Below are positions 1 through 5,971 of a DNA stretch of 5,971 nt, piece by piece (the stretch's first letter is position 1; each line of letters begins with the position of its first letter). Position numbers and translations under genes: made by a program. A model generated the notes under the pieces. It saw only the letters and a list, made by a program, of their open reading frames with translations. It did not search any database and was not told the origin of the DNA. Location of the stretch: positions 1 to 5,971 of the forward strand of contig JAHFPK010000180.1 in assembly GCA_023266715.1 (NCBI GenBank). The letters are read 5' to 3'. The DNA is from Hyphomicrobiales bacterium. GTDB lineage: Bacteria; Pseudomonadota; Alphaproteobacteria; Rhizobiales; Aestuariivirgaceae.

Positions 1-482
1 AGGGAACCATCGGCGGCTCGATCGCCAATAGTGATCCGGCGGCGGATTACCCCTCCGCCTGCTTGGGCCTTGGCGCCACGATCATCACCAACAAGCGTAA
101 AATCCCGGCAGACGCCTTCTTCACCGGCATGTTCCAGACAGCCCTGAAGGACGGCGAAATCATTACCGAGGTGAGCTTCCCGATCCCCAAGAAGTCCAGC
201 CATCAGAAGTTCCCCAATCCGGCCTCGCGCTATGCGCTGGTGGGCGTGTTTGTTGCGCAGGATGCGGGTGGCAAAGTGCGTGTGGCGGTGACGGGCGCCG
301 GGCCTAAGGTATTCAGGGTGCCTGAGATGGAAGCTGCACTTTCGAAGAACTTTGCGGTTTCAGCCCTTGCCGGAATTGCTGTTAAGGCCAAGGGCCTGAA
401 CACGGACATGCACGCCACAGCCGAATATCGCGCTCACCTGATCGGCGTGCTTACGCGCCGGGCAGTTGAAGCAGCGAAATAA
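1..482 (+). CDS. coxM: FAD-binding medium subunit of CO dehydrogenase-like molybdenum hydroxylase (CoxM-like), 3' part
   Basis: This is the C-terminal part of the flavin subunit of a heterotrimeric molybdenum hydroxylase of the xanthine oxidase/CO dehydrogenase family. The subunit passes electrons from the Fe-S subunit to FAD and then to an acceptor. The reading frame is open from base 3 and gives 159 visible residues before TAA at 480-482. It opens directly on GTIGGSIAN, the second FAD-contact motif (TIGG type), followed by the family-typical DPAADYPSA. Next come DAFFTGMF and EIITEVSFPIP, then the CO_deh_flav_C domain (about visible residues 50-155). A full subunit is about 265-290 residues, so roughly 110 N-terminal residues lie outside the window. 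A TTG at 63 is not a start, since the homology runs straight through it. The partner S and L subunits are not visible, so the substrate (CO or another compound) cannot be fixed from this fragment. Confidence 0.92.
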   Translation, partial: GTIGGSIANSDPAADYPSACLGLGATIITNKRKIPADAFFTGMFQTALKDGEIITEVSFPIPKKSSHQKFPNPASRYALVGVFVAQDAGGKVRVAVTGAGPKVFRVPEMEAALSKNFAVSALAGIAVKAKGLNTDMHATAEYRAHLIGVLTRRAVEAAK

Positions 483-502
483 AAACTCCATACTCCGCTT
501 GG

Positions 503-533
503 GACCCGCAGGGACTGTCCTTGCGGGTCTTTT
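503..533 (+). terminator. Intrinsic terminator after coxM
   Basis: Bases 503-514 pair with 518-529 to make a 12-bp stem with one G-T wobble (511/521) and a CTG loop, followed by TTTT at 530-533. The stem is GC-rich at its base (GACCCGCA/TGCGGGTC). It starts 20 bases after the coxM stop and ends 17 bases before the coxD ATG. This is a classic Rho-independent terminator shape with a short T-tract, so termination may be partial. Confidence 0.8.
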
Positions 534-542
534 CATTGCCAC

Positions 543-546
543 GAGG
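543..546 (+). promoter_or_regulatory. Ribosome binding site of coxD
   Basis: GAGG lies 4 bases before the ATG at 551, a short but usable spacing. It supports ATG 551 over the upstream TTG at 521, which lies inside the terminator hairpin. Confidence 0.5.
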
Positions 547-550
547 CGTT

Positions 551-1480
551 ATGTCCGCAGTTCCAAAATCCATCGATGAAACGGCTGCGCTGCTGAAAGC
601 CAATGGCTATGTGGCCGGACGGGATCTAGCGACGGTTGTGTTTCTGGCCCTGAAGATGAGAAGGCCGCTGTTTCTGGAAGGCGAGGCAGGCGTTGGAAAA
701 ACCGAAATCGCCAAGGTCCTGGCCGAAGGTCTCGGGCGCAGGCTCATCCGGCTGCAATGCTACGAGGGCCTCGATATCAGCTCTGCCGTTTACGAGTGGA
801 ACTATGCGGCCCAGATGATTGAAATCCGTCTTGCCGAAGCCTCTGGCGAGCTTGACCGCAAGCGCATGGGGCAAGATATTTTTGCCGAAAGATTCCTGAT
901 CAAGCGGGCCTTGCTGCAGGCCCTTGAAGCGCCGGACGGGATTGCACCGGTTCTGCTCATTGATGAGATCGACCGGACTGACGAAGCATTCGAGGCTTAT
1001 CTACTTGAGCTGCTGTCGGATTACCAGGTCACCATTCCGGAGTTGGGCACGGTCAAGGCCGCCGAACCGCCAATCGTCGTCATCACGTCTAACCGCACCC
1101 GCGAAGTGCATGACGCGTTGAAGCGGCGTTGCCTCTATCATTGGGTTGGCTACCCGGATGCCAAGCGCGAGCTTGAAATTGTGAAAACCAAGCGGCCTGA
1201 GGCGCCCGCTGCGTTGGCCAAGGAAGTTGTGGCCTTTGTGCAGTCCTTGCGGGGCGGCGATTTGTTCAAGGCGCCGGGGGTTGCCGAAACCCTGGATTGG
1301 GTTTCAGCACTCCATGAGCTTGATAGCGTGACCCTTGATCCGCAAACGGTGAATGACACGCTAGGTGTTCTGCTCAAATACCAGGATGACATCGTGCGCA
1401 TGGAAGGCTCGGAAGCCAAACGCATTCTCGATCAGATCAAGGATGAGATTCGAACTGCCGCAACGACCCGGGTGTCCTGA
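551..1480 (+). CDS. coxD: MoxR-type AAA+ ATPase, CO dehydrogenase maturation factor CoxD
   Basis: This 309-residue AAA+ ATPase of the MoxR/CoxD group is a cytoplasmic chaperone. In the characterised CO-oxidiser Oligotropha, CoxD is needed to build the Cu-S-Mo active site of CO dehydrogenase. Walker A is GEAGVGKT (residues 44-51) and Walker B is LLIDEID (135-141, with D138 and E139). Sensor 1 is in VVITSNRT (N181), and a probable arginine finger lies in LKRRCLYHWVGYPD (R192/R193). The C-terminal lid helix with PGVAETLDW (242-250) is characteristic of CoxD. All catalytic residues are present and the length is normal. ATG 551 is preferred because the protein then begins just ahead of the first conserved helix. 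The TGA overlaps the coxE ATG (TGATG), indicating translational coupling to its VWA partner. In a form II cluster the client would be the neighbouring Mo hydroxylase rather than a true CO dehydrogenase. Confidence 0.93.
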   Translation: MSAVPKSIDETAALLKANGYVAGRDLATVVFLALKMRRPLFLEGEAGVGKTEIAKVLAEGLGRRLIRLQCYEGLDISSAVYEWNYAAQMIEIRLAEASGELDRKRMGQDIFAERFLIKRALLQALEAPDGIAPVLLIDEIDRTDEAFEAYLLELLSDYQVTIPELGTVKAAEPPIVVITSNRTREVHDALKRRCLYHWVGYPDAKRELEIVKTKRPEAPAALAKEVVAFVQSLRGGDLFKAPGVAETLDWVSALHELDSVTLDPQTVNDTLGVLLKYQDDIVRMEGSEAKRILDQIKDEIRTAATTRVS

Positions 1481-2706
1481 TGACTAGGGTTGCGGATCAG
1501 CCTTCCTCAGGAAAGCTTGCTGCCAACATCATGCATTTTGCCCGCGTCTTGCGGGGCGCTGGCCTGCCGGTGGGGCCTGCATCGGTTCTCGATGCCCTGG
1601 ATGCGGCGCAGAGCGGATCGCTTCGGACACGTGAGGAATTCTACTGGACCTTGCACGCCATCCTCGTGAAGCGGCGGGAGCATAAGGAAATCTTCGATCA
1701 GGCTTTCCATGTGTTCTGGAAGAAGCCAAAAATGCTGGAACAGCTGATGCAGCTGATGTTCCAGCAGATTACCCGTTCGGCGGGCGACACGCCAAAGGAC
1801 CCCGGTTTTCGGAGGCTTGCCGAAGCCATGTTTGACAATCCCGAAACGCAAAGCCGGCGGCAGGAAAAACCGGAAGCCCTGGAGCTTGACGCGGCGTTGA
1901 CGGCCTCTGCCAGTGACATCCTGCGCGCCAAGGACTTCGAACAGATGACCCTGATGGAGCAAATGCAGGCCAAGAAGGCAATTGCGCTTTTGCGTTTGCA
2001 GCGCCGTGAAACGCGCACGCGGCGGTTTCAACCCAATCTTGCCGGTGACCACATTGATATGCGCCGCACTTTACGGCAATCGTTGCGGTCAGGTGGCGAC
2101 ATGATCAGCCTGGCGCGGCGCGAACCTCAAACCCGTGAGCGGCCCCTTGTCGTGCTCTGCGACATTTCAGGATCGTGCTCAAATTACAGCCGCATGTTTC
2201 TGCATTTCCTGCATGGGCTGGTGAACGACAGGCACGGCATGACGGTATTCCTGTTTGGCACGCGGCTGACCAATGTGACGCGCGAACTGCAGCATCTTGA
2301 TGTTGATGAGGCCATTGCCAAGGTTTCCGCAGCCGTCAAGGATTGGTCCGGCGGCACACGGATCGGAGCGACACTCAAGGAGTTCAACTATAGATGGGCA
2401 CGGCGCGTGTTGACCCAGGGGGCCGATGTGCTGCTCATGACCGATGGCCTGGAGCGCGAAGACACGGTTCAATTAGCCACGGAAATGCAGCGTCTGCGGC
2501 GGAGCGCCAAGCAAATCGTGTGGCTTAATCCACTCTTGCGCTTTGACAGGTTTGAAGCCAGGGCCGCCGGTATCCGTGCCATGATGCCCTATGTGGATGA
2601 ATTTCGTCCGGTTCACAGTCTCGACTCGCTTGCCGATTTGGCACAAACTCTTGGCGCCCGAACAGGGGCGGCCCATGATCCGCGCAAATGGATGGGTGGA
2701 GTGTAA
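1480..2706 (+). CDS. coxE: VWA-domain protein CoxE, partner of the CoxD ATPase
   Basis: This 408-residue cytoplasmic protein belongs to the CoxE family. An N-terminal helical region (about 1-215) is rich in charged residues, and a von Willebrand A domain follows (about 222-395). The metal-ion-dependent adhesion site is intact: DISGS (228-232), the T of SGGTRIG (293) and D322 in LMTDGLER. MoxR-type ATPases are commonly encoded beside such VWA proteins and work with them as chaperone pairs; in CO oxidisers CoxE is placed with CoxD in cofactor maturation. No signal peptide or membrane segment is visible, which fits a cytosolic role. The start overlaps the coxD stop and no strong Shine-Dalgarno sequence precedes it, so translation probably depends on coxD. 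The stop is TAA, 46 bases before coxG. Confidence 0.93.
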   Translation: MTRVADQPSSGKLAANIMHFARVLRGAGLPVGPASVLDALDAAQSGSLRTREEFYWTLHAILVKRREHKEIFDQAFHVFWKKPKMLEQLMQLMFQQITRSAGDTPKDPGFRRLAEAMFDNPETQSRRQEKPEALELDAALTASASDILRAKDFEQMTLMEQMQAKKAIALLRLQRRETRTRRFQPNLAGDHIDMRRTLRQSLRSGGDMISLARREPQTRERPLVVLCDISGSCSNYSRMFLHFLHGLVNDRHGMTVFLFGTRLTNVTRELQHLDVDEAIAKVSAAVKDWSGGTRIGATLKEFNYRWARRVLTQGADVLLMTDGLEREDTVQLATEMQRLRRSAKQIVWLNPLLRFDRFEARAAGIRAMMPYVDEFRPVHSLDSLADLAQTLGARTGAAHDPRKWMGGV

Positions 2707-2736
2707 ACTTTGCTGAAATGACTCTCAAAATCAAAA

Positions 2737-2743
2737 AAGGAGG
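2737..2743 (+). promoter_or_regulatory. Strong ribosome binding site of coxG
   Basis: A full AAGGAGG Shine-Dalgarno sequence lies 9 bases before the ATG at 2753. It is the best site in the window, far stronger than those of its neighbours. This suggests coxG is translated independently of coxE and at a higher rate. Confidence 0.85.
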
Positions 2744-2752
2744 AACCACGGA

Positions 2753-3331
2753 ATGAAAATGTCTGGCAGCCAAACTATCCAGGCGCCGCGCCAAGTTGTG
2801 TGGAAGGGCCTGAACAATCCAAAGATCTTGCAGCAGTGCATTCCGGGCTGCGAAAGCATTAACGCGACCTCCCCCACCGAAATGAGCGCCAAGGTCGTGT
2901 TGAAAATTGGCCCAGTGAAAGCCGCCTTCAAAGGCGCTGTAACCCTTTCGGACATCGTGGTTCCAGAGAGTTACCGAATCTCTGGCAAGGGCGAAGGCGG
3001 ACTTGCGGGTTTTGCAAGTGGCGGTGCCACGGTAAAGCTGGCGGAGAACGGCCCCAGTGAAACGCTGATGGAATATGACGTCGATGCGCAGGTGGGCGGC
3101 AAGATTGCCATGCTGGGATCACGATTGATCGACAGCACCGCGCGATCACTGGCGGAGCAGTTCTTTTCCAAATTTGCCAATTTGATGACGCAAGCGCCTG
3201 TTTCGGCACCCGCAGCAAAAATAAAACGAGTAAAAAAAGCAAAGGCCAAGCCGGGCAAGAAAAAGGTGGCAAAAAAACCTGTGAAGGCGAAGGCCGCTGG
3301 ATCCAAAACAAAAAAGAAAGCGCGCAAGTGA
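2753..3331 (+). CDS. coxG: SRPBCC-fold protein CoxG with lysine-rich C-terminal tail
   Basis: This 192-residue protein is of the CoxG family (START/SRPBCC fold with a hydrophobic cavity). Family members have been reported to attach CO dehydrogenase to the cytoplasmic membrane and to connect it with the quinone pool. The fold spans about residues 1-148, with the typical N-terminal motif APRQVVWKGLNNP (11-23) and QQCIPGCE (27-34). Also visible are the KIGPVKAAFKG strand (51-61) and the C-terminal helix SLAEQFFSKFANLM (132-145). From about 156 to the end the protein becomes an Ala/Pro/Lys tail with 18 Lys and 2 Arg in 37 residues and no acidic residue. The DNA there is A-rich, unlike its neighbours, and carries two A7 runs. 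The tail may bind anionic lipid, the client enzyme or nucleic acid; this is inference. An alternative ATG lies at 2759, but 2753 is better spaced from the ribosome binding site. dhaK begins 10 bases after the stop. Confidence 0.9.
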   Translation: MKMSGSQTIQAPRQVVWKGLNNPKILQQCIPGCESINATSPTEMSAKVVLKIGPVKAAFKGAVTLSDIVVPESYRISGKGEGGLAGFASGGATVKLAENGPSETLMEYDVDAQVGGKIAMLGSRLIDSTARSLAEQFFSKFANLMTQAPVSAPAAKIKRVKKAKAKPGKKKVAKKPVKAKAAGSKTKKKARK

Positions 3332-3334
3332 AGG
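3330..3334 (+). promoter_or_regulatory. Ribosome binding site of dhaK, overlapping the coxG stop
   Basis: GAAGG spans the last bases of the coxG TGA and sits 7 bases before the ATG at 3342. It fixes the dhaK start and shows that coxG and dhaK are read from one message. Confidence 0.6.
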
Positions 3335-3341
3335 TCCCATA

Positions 3342-4133
<792 letters not shown>

Positions 4134-4349
4134 CTCGGTTCGACGCCGTTGATGGAACTCTATATCATGAACCGCCGGGCGAAACAGAGGCTGGACGCAT
4201 CGGGTATCAACATTCACGCGGCTTGGGTTGGCCACTATTGCACGTCACTGGAAATGACCGGAGCATCAATCACCCTGATGCATCTCGACGGCGAATTGAC
4301 CCGGATGCTTGACCATCCCTGCGACTGCGCGATGTTCCGGGCCGGCTGA
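4134..4349 (+). pseudogene. dhaK: C-terminal remainder of DhaK, in frame after the TAG
   Basis: Seventy-one codons in the same frame as dhaK encode its C-terminus: LGSTPLMELYIMNRR, then VGHYCTSLEMTGASITLMHL and a closing DHPCD segment. All three match the end of the DhaK family. There is no further stop or frameshift before TGA at 4347-4349, which overlaps the dhaL ATG exactly as expected for an intact dhaK-dhaL pair. TTG 4149 or ATG 4152 could in principle restart translation, but no ribosome binding site is visible and the fragment alone holds none of the active-site residues. I therefore treat it as the second half of an interrupted gene, not as a gene of its own. Confidence 0.85.
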
Positions 4350-4990
4350 TGGCGCTTCTCGATTCGCCACGTCTCGTTGCAATGTTTAACGCGATTTCGA
4401 ACGCCATGAGCGCCGACAAGGACAGGCTCTGTGCCCTGGACGGCGTGATCGGCGACGCGGATCGCGGGATTGCAATGGAACTGGGATTCAACGCGGTCCG
4501 ACAGGCCCTGTCCCAGATCGATGTTTCGGCGACCGAGCCAACTGCCGTGTTCAATCTTGCAGCCAAATCTTTTCTCAATGCCGTTGGCGCATCTTCAGGC
4601 CCGCTCTATGCCACGGCCTTCATGCGCGCGGGCGTTGCCGTCAAGAGCAAACAACAATTGTCTGATAGTGATATTGTCGCCGTCATGCAGGCAATGGCCA
4701 AAGGCATTCAAGACCGCGGCAAGGCAGAACCGGGCGAGAAAACCATGATCGACGTGCGGCATCCGGCTTCTCCGGCCATTGGCACGGCGTTCTCTGCAGG
4801 ACACAGTCTGGTTGAGTGTCTGGATGCTGCATTGTCTGCAGCGAAAGAAGGGGCGGAAGCCACCAAGGGCATGACTGCAACCAAAGGCCGTGCCGCGCGG
4901 CTTGGCGAAAGATCGCTCGGCCACATGGATCCAGGCGCTGCTTCAGCCGTCAGTATCATTGCGGCCATGCAAGCTTCGTTGATTGACTAA
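4349..4990 (+). CDS. dhaL: Dihydroxyacetone-type kinase nucleotide-binding subunit DhaL
   Basis: This 213-residue all-helical subunit holds the nucleotide and transfers the phosphate to the sugar held by DhaK. The Mg-nucleotide loop is LDGVIGDADRG (30-40), with D31, D36 and D38 matching the metal-binding aspartates of E. coli DhaL (D30, D35, D37). The usual His after the last Asp is Arg here (R39). Other family blocks are AVGASSGPLYATAFMRAG (78-95), GEKTMIDVRHPA (129-140) and TKGRAARLGERSLGHMDPGA (178-197). The length matches stand-alone DhaL (about 210). The ATG overlaps the last base of the restored dhaK TGA (TGATG) and no Shine-Dalgarno sequence is seen. Translation is therefore probably coupled to ribosomes ending dhaK, and the amber codon 216 bases upstream could lower dhaL expression. 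No DhaM phosphotransfer protein is visible, so the phosphate donor (ATP or PTS) is undecided. Confidence 0.92.
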   Translation: MALLDSPRLVAMFNAISNAMSADKDRLCALDGVIGDADRGIAMELGFNAVRQALSQIDVSATEPTAVFNLAAKSFLNAVGASSGPLYATAFMRAGVAVKSKQQLSDSDIVAVMQAMAKGIQDRGKAEPGEKTMIDVRHPASPAIGTAFSAGHSLVECLDAALSAAKEGAEATKGMTATKGRAARLGERSLGHMDPGAASAVSIIAAMQASLID

Positions 4991-5072
4991 TGCCGCGTTC
5001 ACCCGAAATAAGATTTCGACTTTTTGACGATGACGACCTATTGTCCCTGATGAAAATTAAATGCAAGCTTGA

Positions 5073-5891
5073 ATGGATTGCATGGGTCTTTGTTTTGTCG
5101 CGCTCTGCTATGTTTTTTTTGCGGCCTCGACGTTTTCACAGGCGGAGGCCCGCGATGTGGTGGTTGATCTTGAACTGGTGCTGGCTGTTGATGTATCGGG
5201 TTCGATTGATGCGCGTGAGAACATGGTGCAGCGTGAGGGTTATCTTGCGGCGATCCGGAGCCCCGAGTTTGCAGCGGCGGTGCGCGCCGGAGTTCATGGA
5301 AGTATCCGGCTCGCCTATGTGGAATGGGCAGGCGAGAAGGCCCAGCGGCTTGCCGTGCCGTGGCGGGTGATCGATGGGCCTGAAGCAGCACAGGCCTTCG
5401 CCAGCGAATTGGCGGCGCAGTCAGTCACCCGCTTTCGGCAGGGCACATCCATCTCGTCAGTTCTCCGCTTCAGCGCAGGACTATTTGAAGGTGGTGGCGC
5501 GCGGCGTGTGATCGACATATCCGGCGACGGACCGAACAACGCCGGCGGCAATGTAACAGTGGCGCGCGACGCGGTGGTGGCGGAGGGCATTGTGATCAAT
5601 GGGCTTCCGGTTTTGATCGACCCTTCGCCAAATTTTCCAGCAATCGACCGCTACTACGCCGATTGCGTCATCGGTGGCGATGGTGCCTTCTTGCTGCCTG
5701 TTATTTCCGGCGGCGATTTGGGCGAAGCGATCCGGAAAAAGCTGTTGCGGGAAGTGTTGTCGGCGGGTGAGCATTGGGACGGCAGCGGGCGTATCATGTT
5801 ATCGGCAGCGGAGCCTTCAACCGATTGCCTCACGGGTGAACGCGAACGGGTGCGGCGCACGGACCGGTATTATCCTGAGCTCGACAGGTAA
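5073..5891 (+). CDS. Exported VWA-like DUF1194 family protein
   Basis: This 272-residue protein of the DUF1194 family has a fold related to the von Willebrand A domain; its function is unknown. A signal peptide is clear: a hydrophobic core of about residues 5-20 ends near SQAEA-RD (cleavage about 26/27), so the mature protein is probably periplasmic. The metal site DVSGS (40-44) is present, with T125 in FRQGTSIS and D152 in IDISGDGPNN as later ligands. The family block YYADCVIGGDGAF (194-206) follows. C198 and C252 could form a disulfide. The last 40 residues (about 233-272) extend past the core and are polar. ATG 5073 and ATG 5082 are both possible; neither has a good ribosome binding site, and 5082 would give a tidier signal peptide. 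It starts 82 bases after dhaL, so membership of the same operon is possible but not shown. Genes of this family often stand alone. Confidence 0.85.
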   Translation: MDCMGLCFVALCYVFFAASTFSQAEARDVVVDLELVLAVDVSGSIDARENMVQREGYLAAIRSPEFAAAVRAGVHGSIRLAYVEWAGEKAQRLAVPWRVIDGPEAAQAFASELAAQSVTRFRQGTSISSVLRFSAGLFEGGGARRVIDISGDGPNNAGGNVTVARDAVVAEGIVINGLPVLIDPSPNFPAIDRYYADCVIGGDGAFLLPVISGGDLGEAIRKKLLREVLSAGEHWDGSGRIMLSAAEPSTDCLTGERERVRRTDRYYPELDR

Positions 5892-5894
5892 ACC

Positions 5895-5911
5895 GCGGCG
5901 TTCAACGCCGC
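5895..5911. terminator. Small GC-rich hairpin after the DUF1194 gene, possible weak terminator
   Basis: Bases 5895-5901 pair with 5905-5911 to give a 7-bp stem (GCGGCGT/ACGCCGC) with a TCA loop, 3 bases after the stop codon. No T-tract follows on the + strand, and the minus strand shows only GGTTT. It lies between two convergent transcripts, so it may help end either of them, but the evidence is the stem alone. Confidence 0.35.
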
Positions 5912-5940
5912 CAAAGACCCGTAGTGCGAGCCAAAAAGTT

Positions 5941-5971
5941 TGGCTGGGGCGGGAGGGATCGAACCTCCGAA
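5941..5971 (-). tRNA. 3' end of a tRNA, probably tRNA-Gln (partial)
   Basis: Read on the minus strand, the last 31 bases give a T-arm of GGAGG-TTCGATC-CCTCC (5968 to 5952). Then come the acceptor 3' strand CGCCCCA (5951-5945), discriminator G (5944) and an encoded CCA (5943-5941). The T-loop has the invariant TTCGA. The matching 5' acceptor strand would read TGGGGCG; a U1-A72 pair with discriminator G73 is characteristic of tRNA-Gln. The anticodon lies outside the window, so the identity is inferred. It runs towards the DUF1194 gene. Confidence 0.88.

Noticed and set aside
521..550. Upstream TTG start for coxD at 521
   Set aside because: It lies inside the terminator hairpin and adds ten residues with no family support; ATG 551 has its own GAGG site.
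1507..2052. Antisense frame of 181 codons inside coxE
   Set aside because: It is a shadow of a strongly supported coding gene in GC-rich DNA; the product resembles no known family.
4149..4349. Separate small gene starting at TTG 4149
   Set aside because: The product is plainly the DhaK C-terminus in the dhaK frame, and no ribosome binding site precedes it.
5024..5057. TTGACG as a possible -35 box upstream of the DUF1194 gene
   Set aside because: No convincing -10 hexamer lies at 16-18 bases; the nearest AT-rich stretch (about 5052-5060) is too far away.
4990..5370. Frame of 126 codons starting at an ATG that overlaps the dhaL stop (TAATG)
   Set aside because: The product is rich in Arg and Trp with no recognisable family, and most of it overlaps the well-supported DUF1194 gene in another frame.
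5930..5944. 6-bp inverted repeat GCCAAA/TTTGGC beside the tRNA end
   Set aside because: It includes the CCA end of the tRNA and is short; it is best explained by chance or tRNA constraint.

Overview
The window looks like a chromosomal segment from an alphaproteobacterium, probably Hyphomicrobiales-like. This rests on the moderately high GC, the flavour of the Cox and Dha proteins, and a glutamine-type tRNA end; the assignment is by recognition, not by a search. All protein genes lie on the + strand and are tightly packed, with no gene-free stretch above 100 bases.

Region 1 (1-1480 and on to 3331) is the downstream half of a carbon monoxide dehydrogenase-like (xanthine oxidase family) molybdenum hydroxylase locus. 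It holds the C-terminal part of the FAD subunit (CoxM-like), an intrinsic terminator, then coxD (MoxR-type AAA+ ATPase), coxE (VWA protein) and coxG (SRPBCC-fold protein with a very lysine-rich tail). CoxD and CoxE are expected to act together as a chaperone pair maturing the Mo active site. CoxG is expected to link the enzyme to the membrane or quinone pool. Because the medium subunit comes last before coxD, the missing small and large subunits probably lie upstream in S-L-M order. That order is typical of 'form II' enzymes, whose true substrate is often not CO.

Region 2 (3342-4990) continues the same run, 10 bases after coxG, with a two-subunit dihydroxyacetone-type kinase, dhaK and dhaL. 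The dhaK frame is broken by a single in-frame TAG at 4131-4133. The remaining 71 codons after it still encode a well-conserved DhaK C-terminus, and the restored frame overlaps the dhaL start (TGATG). This is either a very recent nonsense mutation, a sequence error, or readthrough. It is the most notable point of the window.

Region 3 (4991-5971) carries an exported VWA-like DUF1194 protein, a small GC-rich hairpin, and the 3' end of a tRNA (probably tRNA-Gln) on the opposite strand, which closes the unit.

No CRISPR array, insertion sequence or phage gene is visible. I see no clearly new multi-gene system; the unusual points are the amber-interrupted dhaK, the lysine tail on CoxG, the joining of a cox maturation module to a dha kinase, and a terminator pressed against the coxD start.
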